From Agrobacterium larrymoorei (GTDB taxonomy: Bacteria > Pseudomonadota > Alphaproteobacteria > Rhizobiales > Rhizobiaceae): DNA of 64,000 nt. Shown in pieces: positions 1 through 8,761 of the stretch. Location: contig NZ_CP039691.1 of the NCBI RefSeq assembly GCF_005145045.1, positions 2,244,001 to 2,308,000 on the forward strand. The letters are read 5' to 3'. The notes under the pieces were generated by a model that searched no databases, was not told where the DNA came from, and saw nothing but the letters and a program-made list of their open reading frames with translations. The position numbers were made by a program, and so were the translations under genes. Positions within the stretch are counted from its first letter, which is position 1. Each line of letters starts with the position of its first letter.

Positions 1-588
1 GCGCTTATCCGGCCTCGTCGTCAGGTCTTCGGAAGGAAACAGAAAAATCGGCAAATGCCGCCAGCGCAGGTAATCCGAAGACACCGCGTGGCCCCAATGC
101 ATGGTGTTCCAGCGCAGCCCATGCGAATAATGCTGGTAGAAAAGATGCGGCCTGCCCTCGAAACGCCCGAAGCCATTTGGATCGTTCATCCAGCCGAAAG
201 GCGGGCGGAAATGGTAGCTATCCGGCAAATCCGGCGCGGCATTATCCGGCTTAGTGTGAACCACCGTAATGCCGGTTTCCAGCACATCCGAAGCAATAAA
301 CCAGTAGATGACAGAGACCGCAGTCGTCACCGTGTCATAGGAAAGCTCCACACGTCCGCCGCCGAAAACGTGGTAGATGCGGAAGCTGTATTCCTCCACA
401 TTGGTCGTGGAAACCTCACCAAACTTGCCATTGGCATTGGAAAAGGACACCGACCCCGGCTCCTCCGGCCTCTTCGCCTTCAGCCAGACGTGAAACGTGG
501 CATTGACCGGAAGATCGGTCTGAATGGTGCGAATTGCGCTTTCAATCTCTTTGGAGGAAATCTCTGAGGGCAAGGCGGTGTCATTCAT
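1..588 (-). CDS. Glycoside hydrolase family 32 protein (partial, N-terminal 196 residues)
   Basis: This is the start of a fructan/sucrose hydrolase (levanase, fructanase or sucrose hydrolase type). The reading frame is open from an ATG at 588 to the window edge, so the catalytic domain continues outside. Residues 133-139 are WMNDPNG, the hallmark GH32 motif carrying the nucleophilic Asp (D136). It is followed by the W-N-T-M-H-W-G-H stretch typical of the first beta-propeller blade. About 125 residues precede the motif, much longer than in most cytoplasmic GH32 enzymes, and I see no signal peptide. An AAGGA Shine-Dalgarno lies about 10 nt upstream. Substrate cannot be told from this fragment. 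Confidence 0.88.
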   Translation of the reverse strand, partial: MNDTALPSEISSKEIESAIRTIQTDLPVNATFHVWLKAKRPEEPGSVSFSNANGKFGEVSTTNVEEYSFRIYHVFGGGRVELSYDTVTTAVSVIYWFIASDVLETGITVVHTKPDNAAPDLPDSYHFRPPFGWMNDPNGFGRFEGRPHLFYQHYSHGLRWNTMHWGHAVSSDYLRWRHLPIFLFPSEDLTTRPDKR

Positions 589-687
589 CCCAATATCCTT
601 TCTTTGCAAATCATTAGCTCAGAATAGGAATGAAAATGGCAGGTTAAAGTTCATCGCAACAAAGCTTTGCGGACGAGAAGGTTTACC

Positions 688-1440
688 TCACAAGTATGAC
701 CTGCGCGCCGGGTCGAAAATGACCGGATAATCCCGCTCATCCAGAATATCCAGAAAACCGTCCAGCCCGTCGCGCTTGATGAAAGCGTATTCCGCATCCG
801 AAATAAGATTGACCGTCAGAATATCGACCTTGTCCTTTTCCACGCGCAACGCATCGCTCAATTGCTGGTCCGTGCGGATGATCGGCGTGAGGAAAAGAAA
901 TGTCTTGAACGGGCAGTCGGAAAGCGGCGCGCCCGGCATGGGAATGCGGTGCCCGAAGGCAACATAGGTGTCATCTATGAACGGAAACTGGGCCAGCCAG
1001 CGCAGGTTGGCAACGATCTCCGGCGTCGGTTCGCGCACATACCACATGAGTTCGGCCCGCGCCTCCACATCACGCTGGGCTGCGTCGTTGGCAAGGCGCA
1101 TCTTCCTGTCGCTCATGCCGTTGGTCAGCAGCACATAGCCTTCATTCACCGCCTCGGTCGGCGAGAAATCCCGCCCATAGGCTTCGATCACCACATCCTG
1201 ATCATCCTGTCCGCGAAACACATATTCCGGCTCTCCCAGAAAGGCGGCATAGGTCGCGCGCCGCTGCCTCTCCAATGCGCCCGGCTCCGATCTGGAGCCA
1301 ACGGAAATCATTCGCCTGATACTGGAAAACATGAAAGGCAGACTTTCTTCGGAAAGATGCGCGCCTGGCAGCCCAAAGGCCTGCCGAACGGACGCCAATG
1401 CGGAAACCGCGCAGAAAAACGCTGCGCGACGGCTGAGCAA
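688..1440 (-). CDS. Suppressor of fused (SUFU) domain protein
   Basis: A 250-residue protein whose C-terminal two thirds match the bacterial SUFU fold. Recognisable segments are YVAFGHRIPMPGAP, CPFKTFLFLTP and the final VDILTVNLISDAEYAFIKRD followed by LDGFLDILDE. Bacterial SUFU proteins are often found as immunity or neutralising proteins near toxins, but no toxin is adjacent here. The first ~36 residues are poorly conserved-looking, so translation may start at the internal Met of MFSSIRRMIS (near 1332). The function is unknown. Confidence 0.75.
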   Translation of the reverse strand: MLSRRAAFFCAVSALASVRQAFGLPGAHLSEESLPFMFSSIRRMISVGSRSEPGALERQRRATYAAFLGEPEYVFRGQDDQDVVIEAYGRDFSPTEAVNEGYVLLTNGMSDRKMRLANDAAQRDVEARAELMWYVREPTPEIVANLRWLAQFPFIDDTYVAFGHRIPMPGAPLSDCPFKTFLFLTPIIRTDQQLSDALRVEKDKVDILTVNLISDAEYAFIKRDGLDGFLDILDERDYPVIFDPARRSYL

Positions 1441-1611
1441 AAATCTATCGAATATCCGTCCCTCCTTCCGACCGGCAGCATCCCTCCAAAGACACTTTTT
1501 TGGGGGATATGCTGCACTTCCCCCGCCGACCTTCAGTTGTATTTATTGATGATTGATTGCATATTTTGTCAAATCAATTGTTTCAATGCTTGATCGTTTC
1601 AGGAATTACGC

Positions 1612-2025
1612 ATGAACGAATATTCCGACCGTATAAGGCAGGTGGCGACCGTCTTCACACCACAGGATTATACGATCACGAAATCATTTCTGGAGGCGAA
1701 TGGCATTCTTGTGCTGGGAACGCCTCACAATTTTATGCTCACGTCTATCCGCAAAGATGATGTCAGCGGCGGCGTGGGCATTCTCGTGCCGGAGAGGCAG
1801 GCTCAGGAAGCGATCAATCTGTTGATCGAGACAGACAAGCCTGAACCGCAACCCCCTCTAAAGGCGGCTCCGGTTAAGCCAGTCAAAGACGCTTTGACAG
1901 GCTGGCTCGCCTGGCTACGTGCTGTTTTTATTTATATTTTTATAGACAGCGGGAAGAGAGAAAACAAAGTTTCCATGAAGCGGATTATTCACGGTGAGTG
2001 GAAAAAAATTGAACACGAAGTGTGA
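1612..2025 (+). CDS. DUF2007-type small protein with C-terminal hydrophobic segment
   Basis: 137 residues. The first ~75 residues (from VATVFTPQDYTITKSFLEAN to the VPERQAQEAINLL helix) resemble the small ferredoxin-like DUF2007 'putative signal transducing' domain, which is typically about this long. A Pro-rich linker (EPQPPLKAAPVKPVK) then leads to a hydrophobic stretch WLAWLRAVFIYIFI and a basic tail, so the C-terminus could sit at a membrane. Role unknown. The gene stops one base before the convergent gene at 2026. Confidence 0.55.
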   Translation: MNEYSDRIRQVATVFTPQDYTITKSFLEANGILVLGTPHNFMLTSIRKDDVSGGVGILVPERQAQEAINLLIETDKPEPQPPLKAAPVKPVKDALTGWLAWLRAVFIYIFIDSGKRENKVSMKRIIHGEWKKIEHEV

Positions 2026-2295
2026 TCACTCCAGCACGAAAGAAAGCAGAATGGCTACGCCGGAGATAATAAGCCAAATCTTCATTGAAACTCGTCCTAA
2101 TACCAGATTTAGCATGCATTGCGCCGCGCCCGTAAACGCTAAAAACAGCAGAAAAAAGCTTATGAGCAAGAGCGAGCCCGATGGTTCGGACATGCCATAG
2201 CTGTCAAGGACGACAGAGGCTGCAAATGCTCCAGCGCTGCAGAGAAGTATGAACCCGAAAATTTTAAGCGCACTAAACCAAGTCAACTCACCCAT
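2026..2295 (-). CDS. Small three-helix membrane protein of unknown function
   Basis: 89 residues, almost entirely hydrophobic: helices at roughly residues 8-28, 40-62 and 70-87, with a short polar loop DSYGMSEPSG after the first. I do not recognise a family. It is convergent with the DUF2007-like gene and divergent from the YcxB-like gene at 2378. The base composition around 1.6-3.0 kb is more AT-rich than in neighbouring housekeeping genes. Confidence 0.5.
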   Translation of the reverse strand: MGELTWFSALKIFGFILLCSAGAFAASVVLDSYGMSEPSGSLLLISFFLLFLAFTGAAQCMLNLVLGRVSMKIWLIISGVAILLSFVLE

Positions 2296-2377
2296 AAAAC
2301 TTCAGCCCCCGACGGCAATTGGTCTTCTCAAGTCAACAAAAACTATTCTAAGCTGTGCAGTCAAGAAAGCTGCAATC

Positions 2378-2962
2378 ATGGTAGAGATGCACGAGATAAG
2401 ATACATTTTTGAAAGAAGGGATTTCGTTGCGCTGACAAGGGCGCTGGTGCGCCGTCCATTTTGGACCACGGCTTTGAAATTCATCTTCGCCAGCCTGATT
2501 GCCGGGCATGTTTTTGTAGTTCAGCTAATGCTCAGTACGGGTAAGCGAATTTCAGCGGATTATCTGGATTTTTACTTCAATAGCTTGCCACTGTGGTTTT
2601 TGCCGCTTGTACTCACAGCGTGCGGAGATCATCTGGCGGGATTGCTTGCAGCCTATGTTTTCAAGAAAAACGCCAGTGCAAACAAGGAAATCATTATCGA
2701 TCTACAAGATGATGTTATTCGGGCTAGATCGGACGATATCAAAAGTGAGATCGGCTGGAAGTCGATTGTCAGGGTCATCGAAACCGATAAATATCTATTT
2801 CTGGCGCTGTCCAAGCGCGAGGCCTTGACGCTTCCAAAGCGTGCTTTCCCGTCCGATGCGGCGTTGGCGGAAACCATGCAATTCGTCAGGGAACATGTGA
2901 GCCCGCAAACGCCTATTGTGAGACATTATCGGTTCCGCACCATCGATCTGAGAGCGGCCTAG
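2378..2962 (+). CDS. YcxB-like membrane protein
   Basis: 194 residues from the ATG at 2378 (another ATG at 2387). The frame is open further upstream to 2249, but that part overlaps the divergent gene. Two transmembrane helices (about residues 32-52 and 70-93) are followed by a soluble beta-rich domain with IGWKSIVRVIETDKYLFLALSKREALTLPKRAF. That is the layout of YcxB-like/PH-related domains (membrane anchor then a 'W..i..v.e....l.l....a..lPkr.f' core). Function unknown. Confidence 0.55.
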   Translation: MVEMHEIRYIFERRDFVALTRALVRRPFWTTALKFIFASLIAGHVFVVQLMLSTGKRISADYLDFYFNSLPLWFLPLVLTACGDHLAGLLAAYVFKKNASANKEIIIDLQDDVIRARSDDIKSEIGWKSIVRVIETDKYLFLALSKREALTLPKRAFPSDAALAETMQFVREHVSPQTPIVRHYRFRTIDLRAA

Positions 2963-3036
2963 CAGCGGCACATCATCTTCAACGGCTGGCAAATCCCTCT
3001 CCGACGCCCCATATAGGGGCAAAAGGGAGCAAGCCC

Positions 3037-4500
3037 ATGATCCATTTCGACAATTCCTATGCCCGCCTGCCCGAACGCTTTACCGCCGCCGTTCTTCCGA
3101 CGCCGGTGAAGGCGCCGCGATTGATTGCTTTCAATCGCGCTTTGGCGGAAGAGCTTAGGCTGGATGTCGAGGGTATTGACGACGCGCGGCTGGCGGCGAT
3201 TTTTTCCGGGAATTCTGTACCGCAGGGCGCCGAGCCGCTGGCAATGGCCTATGCCGGGCATCAGTTCGGCAACTTCGTGCCGCAGCTTGGGGATGGCCGC
3301 GCCATTCTGCTGGGCGAGGTGATCGACCGGCAGGGTAAGCGTCGGGACATACAACTGAAAGGCTCCGGCCCGACCCGCTTTTCCCGCAGAGGCGATGGCC
3401 GGGCGGCACTTGGCCCTGTGCTGCGGGAATATATCGTTTCCGAGGCCATGTATGCGCTTGGCATTCCGGCCACGCGGGCGCTTACGGCGGTGACCACCGG
3501 TGAGCGTGTACAGCGCGAAACCGGCCTTCCCGGTGGCGTGTTCACCCGTGTTGCCGCCAGCCACATTCGCGTCGGCACCTTTCAGTTCTTTGCCGCAAGA
3601 GAAGATCAGGAGGCGCTGAAGGCGCTTTCCGATTACGTCATCGCCCGGCATTACCCGGAGGCTGCCCAGGCGGAAAATCCTTATCTGGTAATGCTTCAGG
3701 GCATTGCGCAGCGGCAATGCGATCTGGTCTGCCGCTGGCTTATGGTGGGCTTTATTCATGGCGTGATGAACACTGATAACATGGCCGTTTCCGGGGAAAC
3801 CATCGACTTCGGCCCCTGCGCTTTTCTGGATGAATACCACCCCAGCAAGGTCTTCTCCTCCATCGATGCGCAGGGTCGCTATGCCTATAATAACCAGCCC
3901 GGCATCGCCCAATGGAACATAGCCCGGCTTGCCGAATGCCTGATCCCGCTTCTGGATGAGGATCAGGACAAGGCCGTCGATCTGGCCAATAACGTGCTCG
4001 CGGATTTCGCCAAGGCCTTCCCGAAACGCTGGCTTTCCGGCATTCGCGCCAAGCTTGGCCTTACCACGGAGGAAGATGGCGACGAGCAATTGGTGCAGGA
4101 CCTGCTTGCCATGATGCAGCGTTCCGAGGTGGATTACACCCTCACCTTCCGCCGCCTGTGCGACGCCGCCGAGGGCAACACCGAGCCCTTCCGCGCCATG
4201 TTCCTCGACCTTTCCGCCGCAGACGAATGGCTGGAACGCTGGAGGGCAAGAGCCGAGCGGGAGACCCCCTCGAACACCGAGCGCGCAAAAGCCATGCGCA
4301 CCACCAACCCCGCCATCATCCCCCGCAACCACCGCATCGAAGAGGTCATAGCAGCGGCGGTGGAAGACGATGATTTCGAGCCGTTCCACGACATGCTAAA
4401 CGCAATCGCCAAGCCGTTCGAGGAGAGCGAGAAACACTCGGTCTACATGCAGGCGCCGATGAACCATGAGCGGGTATCCAGGACGTTTTGTGGGACGTGA
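3037..4500 (+). CDS. selO: Protein adenylyltransferase SelO (YdiU/UPF0061 family)
   Basis: 487 residues, full length for the family. SelO is a pseudokinase-fold enzyme that transfers AMP from ATP to Ser/Thr/Tyr of target proteins; in bacteria it is linked to redox stress. Visible hallmarks are AYAGHQFGNFVPQLGDGRA near residue 70, QLKGSGPTRFSRRGDGRA, LREYIVSEAMYALGIPATRAL, and the catalytic region GFIHGVMNTDNM followed by IDFGPCAFLD. The C-terminus ends in TFCGT. No selenocysteine is involved. The start is supported by GGGAGC 8-10 nt upstream. Confidence 0.95.
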   Translation: MIHFDNSYARLPERFTAAVLPTPVKAPRLIAFNRALAEELRLDVEGIDDARLAAIFSGNSVPQGAEPLAMAYAGHQFGNFVPQLGDGRAILLGEVIDRQGKRRDIQLKGSGPTRFSRRGDGRAALGPVLREYIVSEAMYALGIPATRALTAVTTGERVQRETGLPGGVFTRVAASHIRVGTFQFFAAREDQEALKALSDYVIARHYPEAAQAENPYLVMLQGIAQRQCDLVCRWLMVGFIHGVMNTDNMAVSGETIDFGPCAFLDEYHPSKVFSSIDAQGRYAYNNQPGIAQWNIARLAECLIPLLDEDQDKAVDLANNVLADFAKAFPKRWLSGIRAKLGLTTEEDGDEQLVQDLLAMMQRSEVDYTLTFRRLCDAAEGNTEPFRAMFLDLSAADEWLERWRARAERETPSNTERAKAMRTTNPAIIPRNHRIEEVIAAAVEDDDFEPFHDMLNAIAKPFEESEKHSVYMQAPMNHERVSRTFCGT

Positions 4501-4675
4501 GGTGGGCTCTACGTAATAGAAAATCGGAACCTTGGCGACGCTAAAACTTGGAGTAGTCCAGTCGAGGGACCGCTTCATTGTCCTATTCCTGCCGCATCGA
4601 CCTTGTAATCCGCTTCTCTCTTTCATTCCGCCCGTTCCCGGCTATGATGCGGGACCGGACAGCCAAGGATCATGC

Positions 4676-5488
4676 ATGCGCAATTGTTTCGCGCTTCTTC
4701 TGCCAATCTGCCTTATCGCAGTGGGTGCGCCCGCGCGTGCTCAATCTCTGCCGCTATTCGAATGTACGCTGGTGACATCGGTCGAGACGGGTGCCGTCAT
4801 CAACCAGCAGGGCACATGCGACAAGCGCGTTTCGCCTGCCTCCACGTTCAAAGTGCCGCTGGCGCTGATCGGGTTTGATGCGGGTATCCTGCAGGATGAG
4901 TTCAATCCCGTATGGGACTGGCAGAAGGGCATGGAGGCCAAGCCGCAGGAAGAGAAGAAGGTCGATCCCACGACTTGGCAGAAGGAATCCATACGCTGGT
5001 ATTCCCGCGAAATCACCAGCCGCCTCGGGCCGGAAAAATTCGCGTCCTATGTCAAGCGCCTCGGCTTCGGCAATGCCGATGTGGCGGGCGAAGCGGGCAA
5101 GGGCAACGGGCTGACGGATGCGTGGGTCGGCACGTCGCTGGAGATTTCCCCGGTCGAACAGGTCGGCTTCATGCGCCGTCTGCTGGGCAATAATCTGCCG
5201 TTTTCACGGGATGCGCAAAACAAGACGAAAGCCATCGTCCCGGTCTATGACGGCGCAGAAGCCTGGAGCGCCCATGGCACAACGGGCACCGGCAACCTGA
5301 AAGGCCCCGATGGCAAGCCAGATCCCAACCGCCCCTTCGGCTGGTTCGTTGGCTGGGCTGAGCGCGAAGGCCAGCACATCGTTTTCGTGCGCCTGCGTGT
5401 AGGCGACAAGCCTTCGGAGCAGCCCATGGGAGAAGTGGTGCGTGGGGAGTTTCTGCGGGATATTCAGCGGTTTGCCGTGCATCGGTAA
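4676..5488 (+). CDS. Class D (OXA-type) beta-lactamase-like protein
   Basis: 270 residues from the ATG at 4676, chosen because it begins a good signal peptide ([22 protein letters not shown]) after an AAGGAT site. The serine-acylation motif STFK is at residues 56-59, followed by the FNPVWDW stretch. The region SIRWYSREI...GFGN...NGLTDAW lines up with the S-x-V, YGN and NGLTEAW regions of OXA-1-like enzymes. The canonical KTG is replaced by TTG (HGTTGTG, residues ~200-206), YGN by FGN, and the third residue of S-x-V by Arg. It is periplasmic. Whether it still hydrolyses beta-lactams is open. Confidence 0.82.
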   Translation: MRNCFALLLPICLIAVGAPARAQSLPLFECTLVTSVETGAVINQQGTCDKRVSPASTFKVPLALIGFDAGILQDEFNPVWDWQKGMEAKPQEEKKVDPTTWQKESIRWYSREITSRLGPEKFASYVKRLGFGNADVAGEAGKGNGLTDAWVGTSLEISPVEQVGFMRRLLGNNLPFSRDAQNKTKAIVPVYDGAEAWSAHGTTGTGNLKGPDGKPDPNRPFGWFVGWAEREGQHIVFVRLRVGDKPSEQPMGEVVRGEFLRDIQRFAVHR

Positions 5489-5492
5489 GGCG

Positions 5493-5824
5493 TTATCTGA
5501 ACAACTCCGAGTGTGTTCCTGCGCGCGTGAAGACGATGAGATTCTGGGCGTCGTCCAAGGTGTAGATCAACAGGAAATCTCCGCCGATATGGCATTCCCG
5601 GTGGTCCCGCCAGTCACCCGTAAGTTCATGATCACGAAAATTAAGAGGTAACGGCGCGTCGTTGGCGATGGAGAGAAGCATTACTTCCTTTAGCCACCAT
5701 GTCGTAACGACCGGATTCATTCAGCCTTTTCCAGTCCTTGAGGAAATGTTTGGTGTAATCCGACTGACGGGGCGGACGCCCGCTTTAACGACGCTTGTTT
5801 TTCGCCGCTCTTTTGCGTTGTCAC
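5493..5824 (-). pseudogene. YafQ/RelE-family mRNA interferase toxin, frameshifted
   Basis: The conserved YafQ protein is spread over three reading frames. A GTG at 5824 overlaps the antitoxin stop and starts a basic N-terminus (TTQKSGEKQASLKRASAP). The next conserved stretch, SDYTKHFLKDWKRLNESGRYDM, is in a second frame. The catalytic half, LKEVMLLSIANDAPLP to CHIGGDFLLIYTLDDAQNL and TRAGTHSELFR, is in a third. Shifts fall near 5765-5775 (in a C-run) and near 5690-5702. A 75-residue product could start at the ATG at 5720 but would lack the first helix. Either the toxin has decayed or the sequence has two indel errors. Confidence 0.75.
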
Positions 5825-6096
5825 TGCTTACCGCCATCGAGAGCGTCAATAATTTCTTCTGCCGAACGAAAGCGTTCGCGTTTTGCGCGAGCAATTGCTC
5901 TGGCCTCTTCCATGGCAGCCAGCGTTTCTGCGTTTGGTCTGGTCAGTTCGATGGGAAGCGCTTTTTCTCTGGCAATACGCGTCAGCATCATGCGCATTAC
6001 ATCGGAAACCGTAAGCCCCAAACTGTCCAGAACAGCGGTCGCATCATCTTTAATTTCCTGATCTATCCGAGCCCTCACATAGGCATTGGCAGTCAT
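5821..6096 (-). CDS. RelB/DinJ-family antitoxin
   Basis: 91 residues with an N-terminal ribbon-helix-helix (VRARIDQEIKDDATAVLDSLGLTVSDVMRMMLTRIA), the diagnostic RelB/DinJ DNA-binding and dimerisation domain. An alpha-helical toxin-binding tail rich in Ala, Glu and Arg follows. It precedes the toxin gene, with its TGA overlapping the toxin GTG, the usual order for dinJ-yafQ. The antitoxin is intact while the toxin is frameshifted. A GGAGG-like site lies just upstream of the ATG. Confidence 0.88.
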   Translation of the reverse strand: MTANAYVRARIDQEIKDDATAVLDSLGLTVSDVMRMMLTRIAREKALPIELTRPNAETLAAMEEARAIARAKRERFRSAEEIIDALDGGKQ

Positions 6097-6187
6097 AATC
6101 AGCCTCCTTACGTTTGCACTGAATGTAGCTCAATTGGGCAGCATTTTCAAGATTGCATGGTGTGGCGCAAAAGTTTGCTTCGAAGTA

Positions 6188-6218
6188 TTGACCTTCCCAT
6201 GATGGGAAGCCCTACATA
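6188..6218 (+). promoter_or_regulatory. MerR-type (HmrR/CueR) copper-responsive promoter
   Basis: A -35 TTGACC (6188-6193) and a -10 TACATA (6213-6218) are separated by 19 bp, the over-long spacer that MerR-family activators untwist. The spacer carries a perfect 17-bp dyad CTTCCCATGATGGGAAG (6193-6209). It sits 24 bp upstream of copA, whose operon encodes the matching regulator HmrR. Confidence 0.9.
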
Positions 6219-6241
6219 GGGTTCCGAAAGGGGAAAATCCC

Positions 6242-8761
6242 ATGAACGAGACCGTTAGAGCCACTCATTCGCCGGAACCATTATCCATTCCAGTGGAGGG
6301 CATGACCTGTGCTTCCTGCGTGCGGCGGGTGGAGAATGCTGCGGCGAAGGTGGAGGGCGTGGCGGCGAGTTCGGTGAATTTCGCTACCAAGAAGCTGACC
6401 GTCGAGGCTTCGGATGGATTTTCGGCAAAGACCTTGGCCGCTGCGGTCAAGAAGATCGGCTACGAGGTTGCGCCGGAGCGGCATGAGCTTTTTGCGGGTG
6501 GCGTGAAGAGTGAGGTGGATGCGGAGCGGTTGAAGGCTGTTCTGGAGGCCATCGCCACGACGCTCAGCGCGCAGGTGGGTGACGACGGAAAAGTCATCGT
6601 GGAAGGCATGGGCGGCAGGCGTGAGCGGGAGATGCTGACCGAAACCGCGCGGGCGGCTGGGTTTGCCCTTTCCGCCAGCCGGGTGCAGCACGATCAAGTG
6701 GCTCACAATCACGGCGGGCATGATCATATGCATCAGCCAAGTGACGAGGTGCGGTTGAAACGGGACGTTATTATCGCCGCGATCCTCACTGCGCCGCTCT
6801 TCCTTCTGGAAATGGGCGGGCACGTTTATGAGCCGATGCACCACTGGCTGATGGGCGTTATCGATGCGCAGAACCTCTATTACATCTATTTCGCGCTGGC
6901 GACGGCGGTCATTTTCGGGCCGGGTTTACGCTTTCTGAAAAGCGGTTTTCCCGCCCTTGCGCATGGTGCGCCGGAGATGAATTCGCTGGTCGCGCTGGGC
7001 GTCAGTGCTGCCTATCTCTATTCGCTGGTCACGACTTTTGCGCCCGGTCTGCTGCCGGAAAATGCCCGCCATGTTTATTATGAAGCGGCAACCGTCATCG
7101 TGACGCTGATCCTCATCGGGCGTCTGCTGGAGGCGCGCGCCAGCGGCAGAACCGGCGATGCCATCCGCAAGCTCGCCAGCCTTCAGGCGAAGGCGGCGCG
7201 GGTGGAGCGGGGTGGTGAGGTGCTGGAAATTTCACCCGATGAGGTGACGACGGGAGACATCGTTCTCATCCGCCCCGGCGAGCGTTTGGCCGTCGATGGC
7301 GAGGTGGTGGAGGGTCGCTCCTATGTCGATGAATCGATGATTTCAGGCGAGCCGGTGCCGGTGGAAAAGGCCACTGGCGCGCATGTCGTGGGCGGGACGA
7401 TCAACAAGACGGGCGCGTTCAAATACCGGGCAACGAAGGTCGGTGCCGATACGATGCTGTCGCAGATCATTCGGATGGTCGAGCAGGCACAAGGCTCCAA
7501 ACTGCCGATCCAGTTGCTGGTGGATAGGGTAACGGCGCTGTTCGTGCCTGTCGTCATCGGCATTGCTGTGCTGACCTTCGTCGTCTGGGCGATACTCGGG
7601 CCGCAACCGGCTTACACTTATGCGCTTATCAACGCGGTTGCCGTGCTCATCATAGCCTGCCCCTGCGCCATGGGGCTGGCCACGCCAACCTCCATCATGG
7701 TTGGAACGGGCCACGCTGCCGAACTCGGCGTGCTGTTCCGCAAGGGCGAAGCGTTGCAGCAACTGCGCAGCGCCGATATCGTGGTGGTGGACAAGACCGG
7801 AACAGTGACCAAGGGCAGGTCGGAACTGACGGATCTCGTGGCTGACGATGGCTTCGATGAAGTTGAAGTCTTGAGGCTTGTGGCCGCGGTCGAGAGCCAT
7901 TCGGAGCATCCGATTGCCGAGGCGATTGTTCGGGCTGCTAAAGAGCAGATGGTGGTCCCGGAGGGACTCGAACCCCCTTACGTCGAGAACTTCGAAAGCA
8001 TCACCGGTTATGGCATCAGCGCAGTGGTCGACGGCCGCAAGGTGAATGTCGGCGCGGATCGCTTCATGGAACGGCTCGGCCTCACCGTTGCCCCCTTTCC
8101 AGAAACAGCGCAGAGGCTAGGCAATGAAGGGAAATCACCGCTCTATGTGGCAATCGATGGCACTCTTGCCGCCATTATCGCCGTTGCCGATCCGCTGAAA
8201 CCTTCCAGCATCGAGGCCATTAAAGCCCTGAAAAACTTGGGGCTGGAGGTGGCCATGGTAACGGGCGATAACCAGCGCACGGCACAGGCCATCGCCAGAC
8301 AGGTCGGCATCGAAAAGGTGGTGGCCGAAGTGCTGCCGGAAGGCAAGGTGCAGGCGATCCGTGATCTGCGCGGTGGCGGCAAGGCGCTGGCCTTTGTGGG
8401 AGATGGCATCAATGATGCTCCCGCGCTGGCAGAAGCCGATATCGGCATCGCCATCGGCACCGGCACGGATGTCGCCATTGAAAGCGCCGATGTGGTGCTG
8501 GTCGGCGGCGATTTGATGGGAGCCGTCCACGCCATCGAAATGAGCCGCGCCACCATGCGCAACATCGGCCAAAACCTGTTCTGGGCCTTCGGCTACAATG
8601 TCGCACTCATCCCGCTGGCGGCAGGCGCGCTCTACCCAGCCTTCGGAATTACGCTCTCACCGATGATCGGCGCGGGTGCCATGGCGCTATCCTCCGTCTT
8701 CGTTTTGGGCAATGCATTGCGGCTGAAAACCGCTCGAGTGTCAGGAAAGGCAATGCCATGA
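6242..8761 (+). CDS. copA: Copper-exporting P1B-type ATPase (CopA/ActP)
   Basis: 839 residues; pumps Cu(I) from cytoplasm to periplasm using ATP. It has an N-terminal heavy-metal domain with GMTCASC (C23, C26), a His-rich linker (HNHGGHDHMHQ), eight predicted membrane helices, and the transport motif CPC at about 473-475. The phosphorylated Asp in DKTGTVTKG (about 517), HSEHPIAEAI of the nucleotide domain and GDGINDAPAL at about 720 are present. The second N-terminal domain-like stretch lacks a CxxC. First gene of copA-hmrR-copZ, behind a MerR-type promoter. Overlaps hmrR by 4 bp. Confidence 0.97.
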   Translation: MNETVRATHSPEPLSIPVEGMTCASCVRRVENAAAKVEGVAASSVNFATKKLTVEASDGFSAKTLAAAVKKIGYEVAPERHELFAGGVKSEVDAERLKAVLEAIATTLSAQVGDDGKVIVEGMGGRREREMLTETARAAGFALSASRVQHDQVAHNHGGHDHMHQPSDEVRLKRDVIIAAILTAPLFLLEMGGHVYEPMHHWLMGVIDAQNLYYIYFALATAVIFGPGLRFLKSGFPALAHGAPEMNSLVALGVSAAYLYSLVTTFAPGLLPENARHVYYEAATVIVTLILIGRLLEARASGRTGDAIRKLASLQAKAARVERGGEVLEISPDEVTTGDIVLIRPGERLAVDGEVVEGRSYVDESMISGEPVPVEKATGAHVVGGTINKTGAFKYRATKVGADTMLSQIIRMVEQAQGSKLPIQLLVDRVTALFVPVVIGIAVLTFVVWAILGPQPAYTYALINAVAVLIIACPCAMGLATPTSIMVGTGHAAELGVLFRKGEALQQLRSADIVVVDKTGTVTKGRSELTDLVADDGFDEVEVLRLVAAVESHSEHPIAEAIVRAAKEQMVVPEGLEPPYVENFESITGYGISAVVDGRKVNVGADRFMERLGLTVAPFPETAQRLGNEGKSPLYVAIDGTLAAIIAVADPLKPSSIEAIKALKNLGLEVAMVTGDNQRTAQAIARQVGIEKVVAEVLPEGKVQAIRDLRGGGKALAFVGDGINDAPALAEADIGIAIGTGTDVAIESADVVLVGGDLMGAVHAIEMSRATMRNIGQNLFWAFGYNVALIPLAAGALYPAFGITLSPMIGAGAMALSSVFVLGNALRLKTARVSGKAMP

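Noticed and set aside
55..567. A 170-codon plus-strand open frame at the window start
   Set aside because: It lies antisense over the GH32 gene, whose minus-strand frame contains the diagnostic WMNDPNG motif; the plus-strand translation has no family resemblance.
5493..5720. A normal 75-residue YafQ toxin gene starting at 5720
   Set aside because: The conserved first helix is present just upstream in other frames, so the short frame is better explained as a fragment of a frameshifted gene.
7958..7990. A tRNA-like string (GGTCCCGGAGGGACTCGAACC) inside copA
   Set aside because: It resembles a tRNA 3' half read on one strand, but no acceptor partner or cloverleaf follows, and the copA frame runs through it with conserved residues on both sides.
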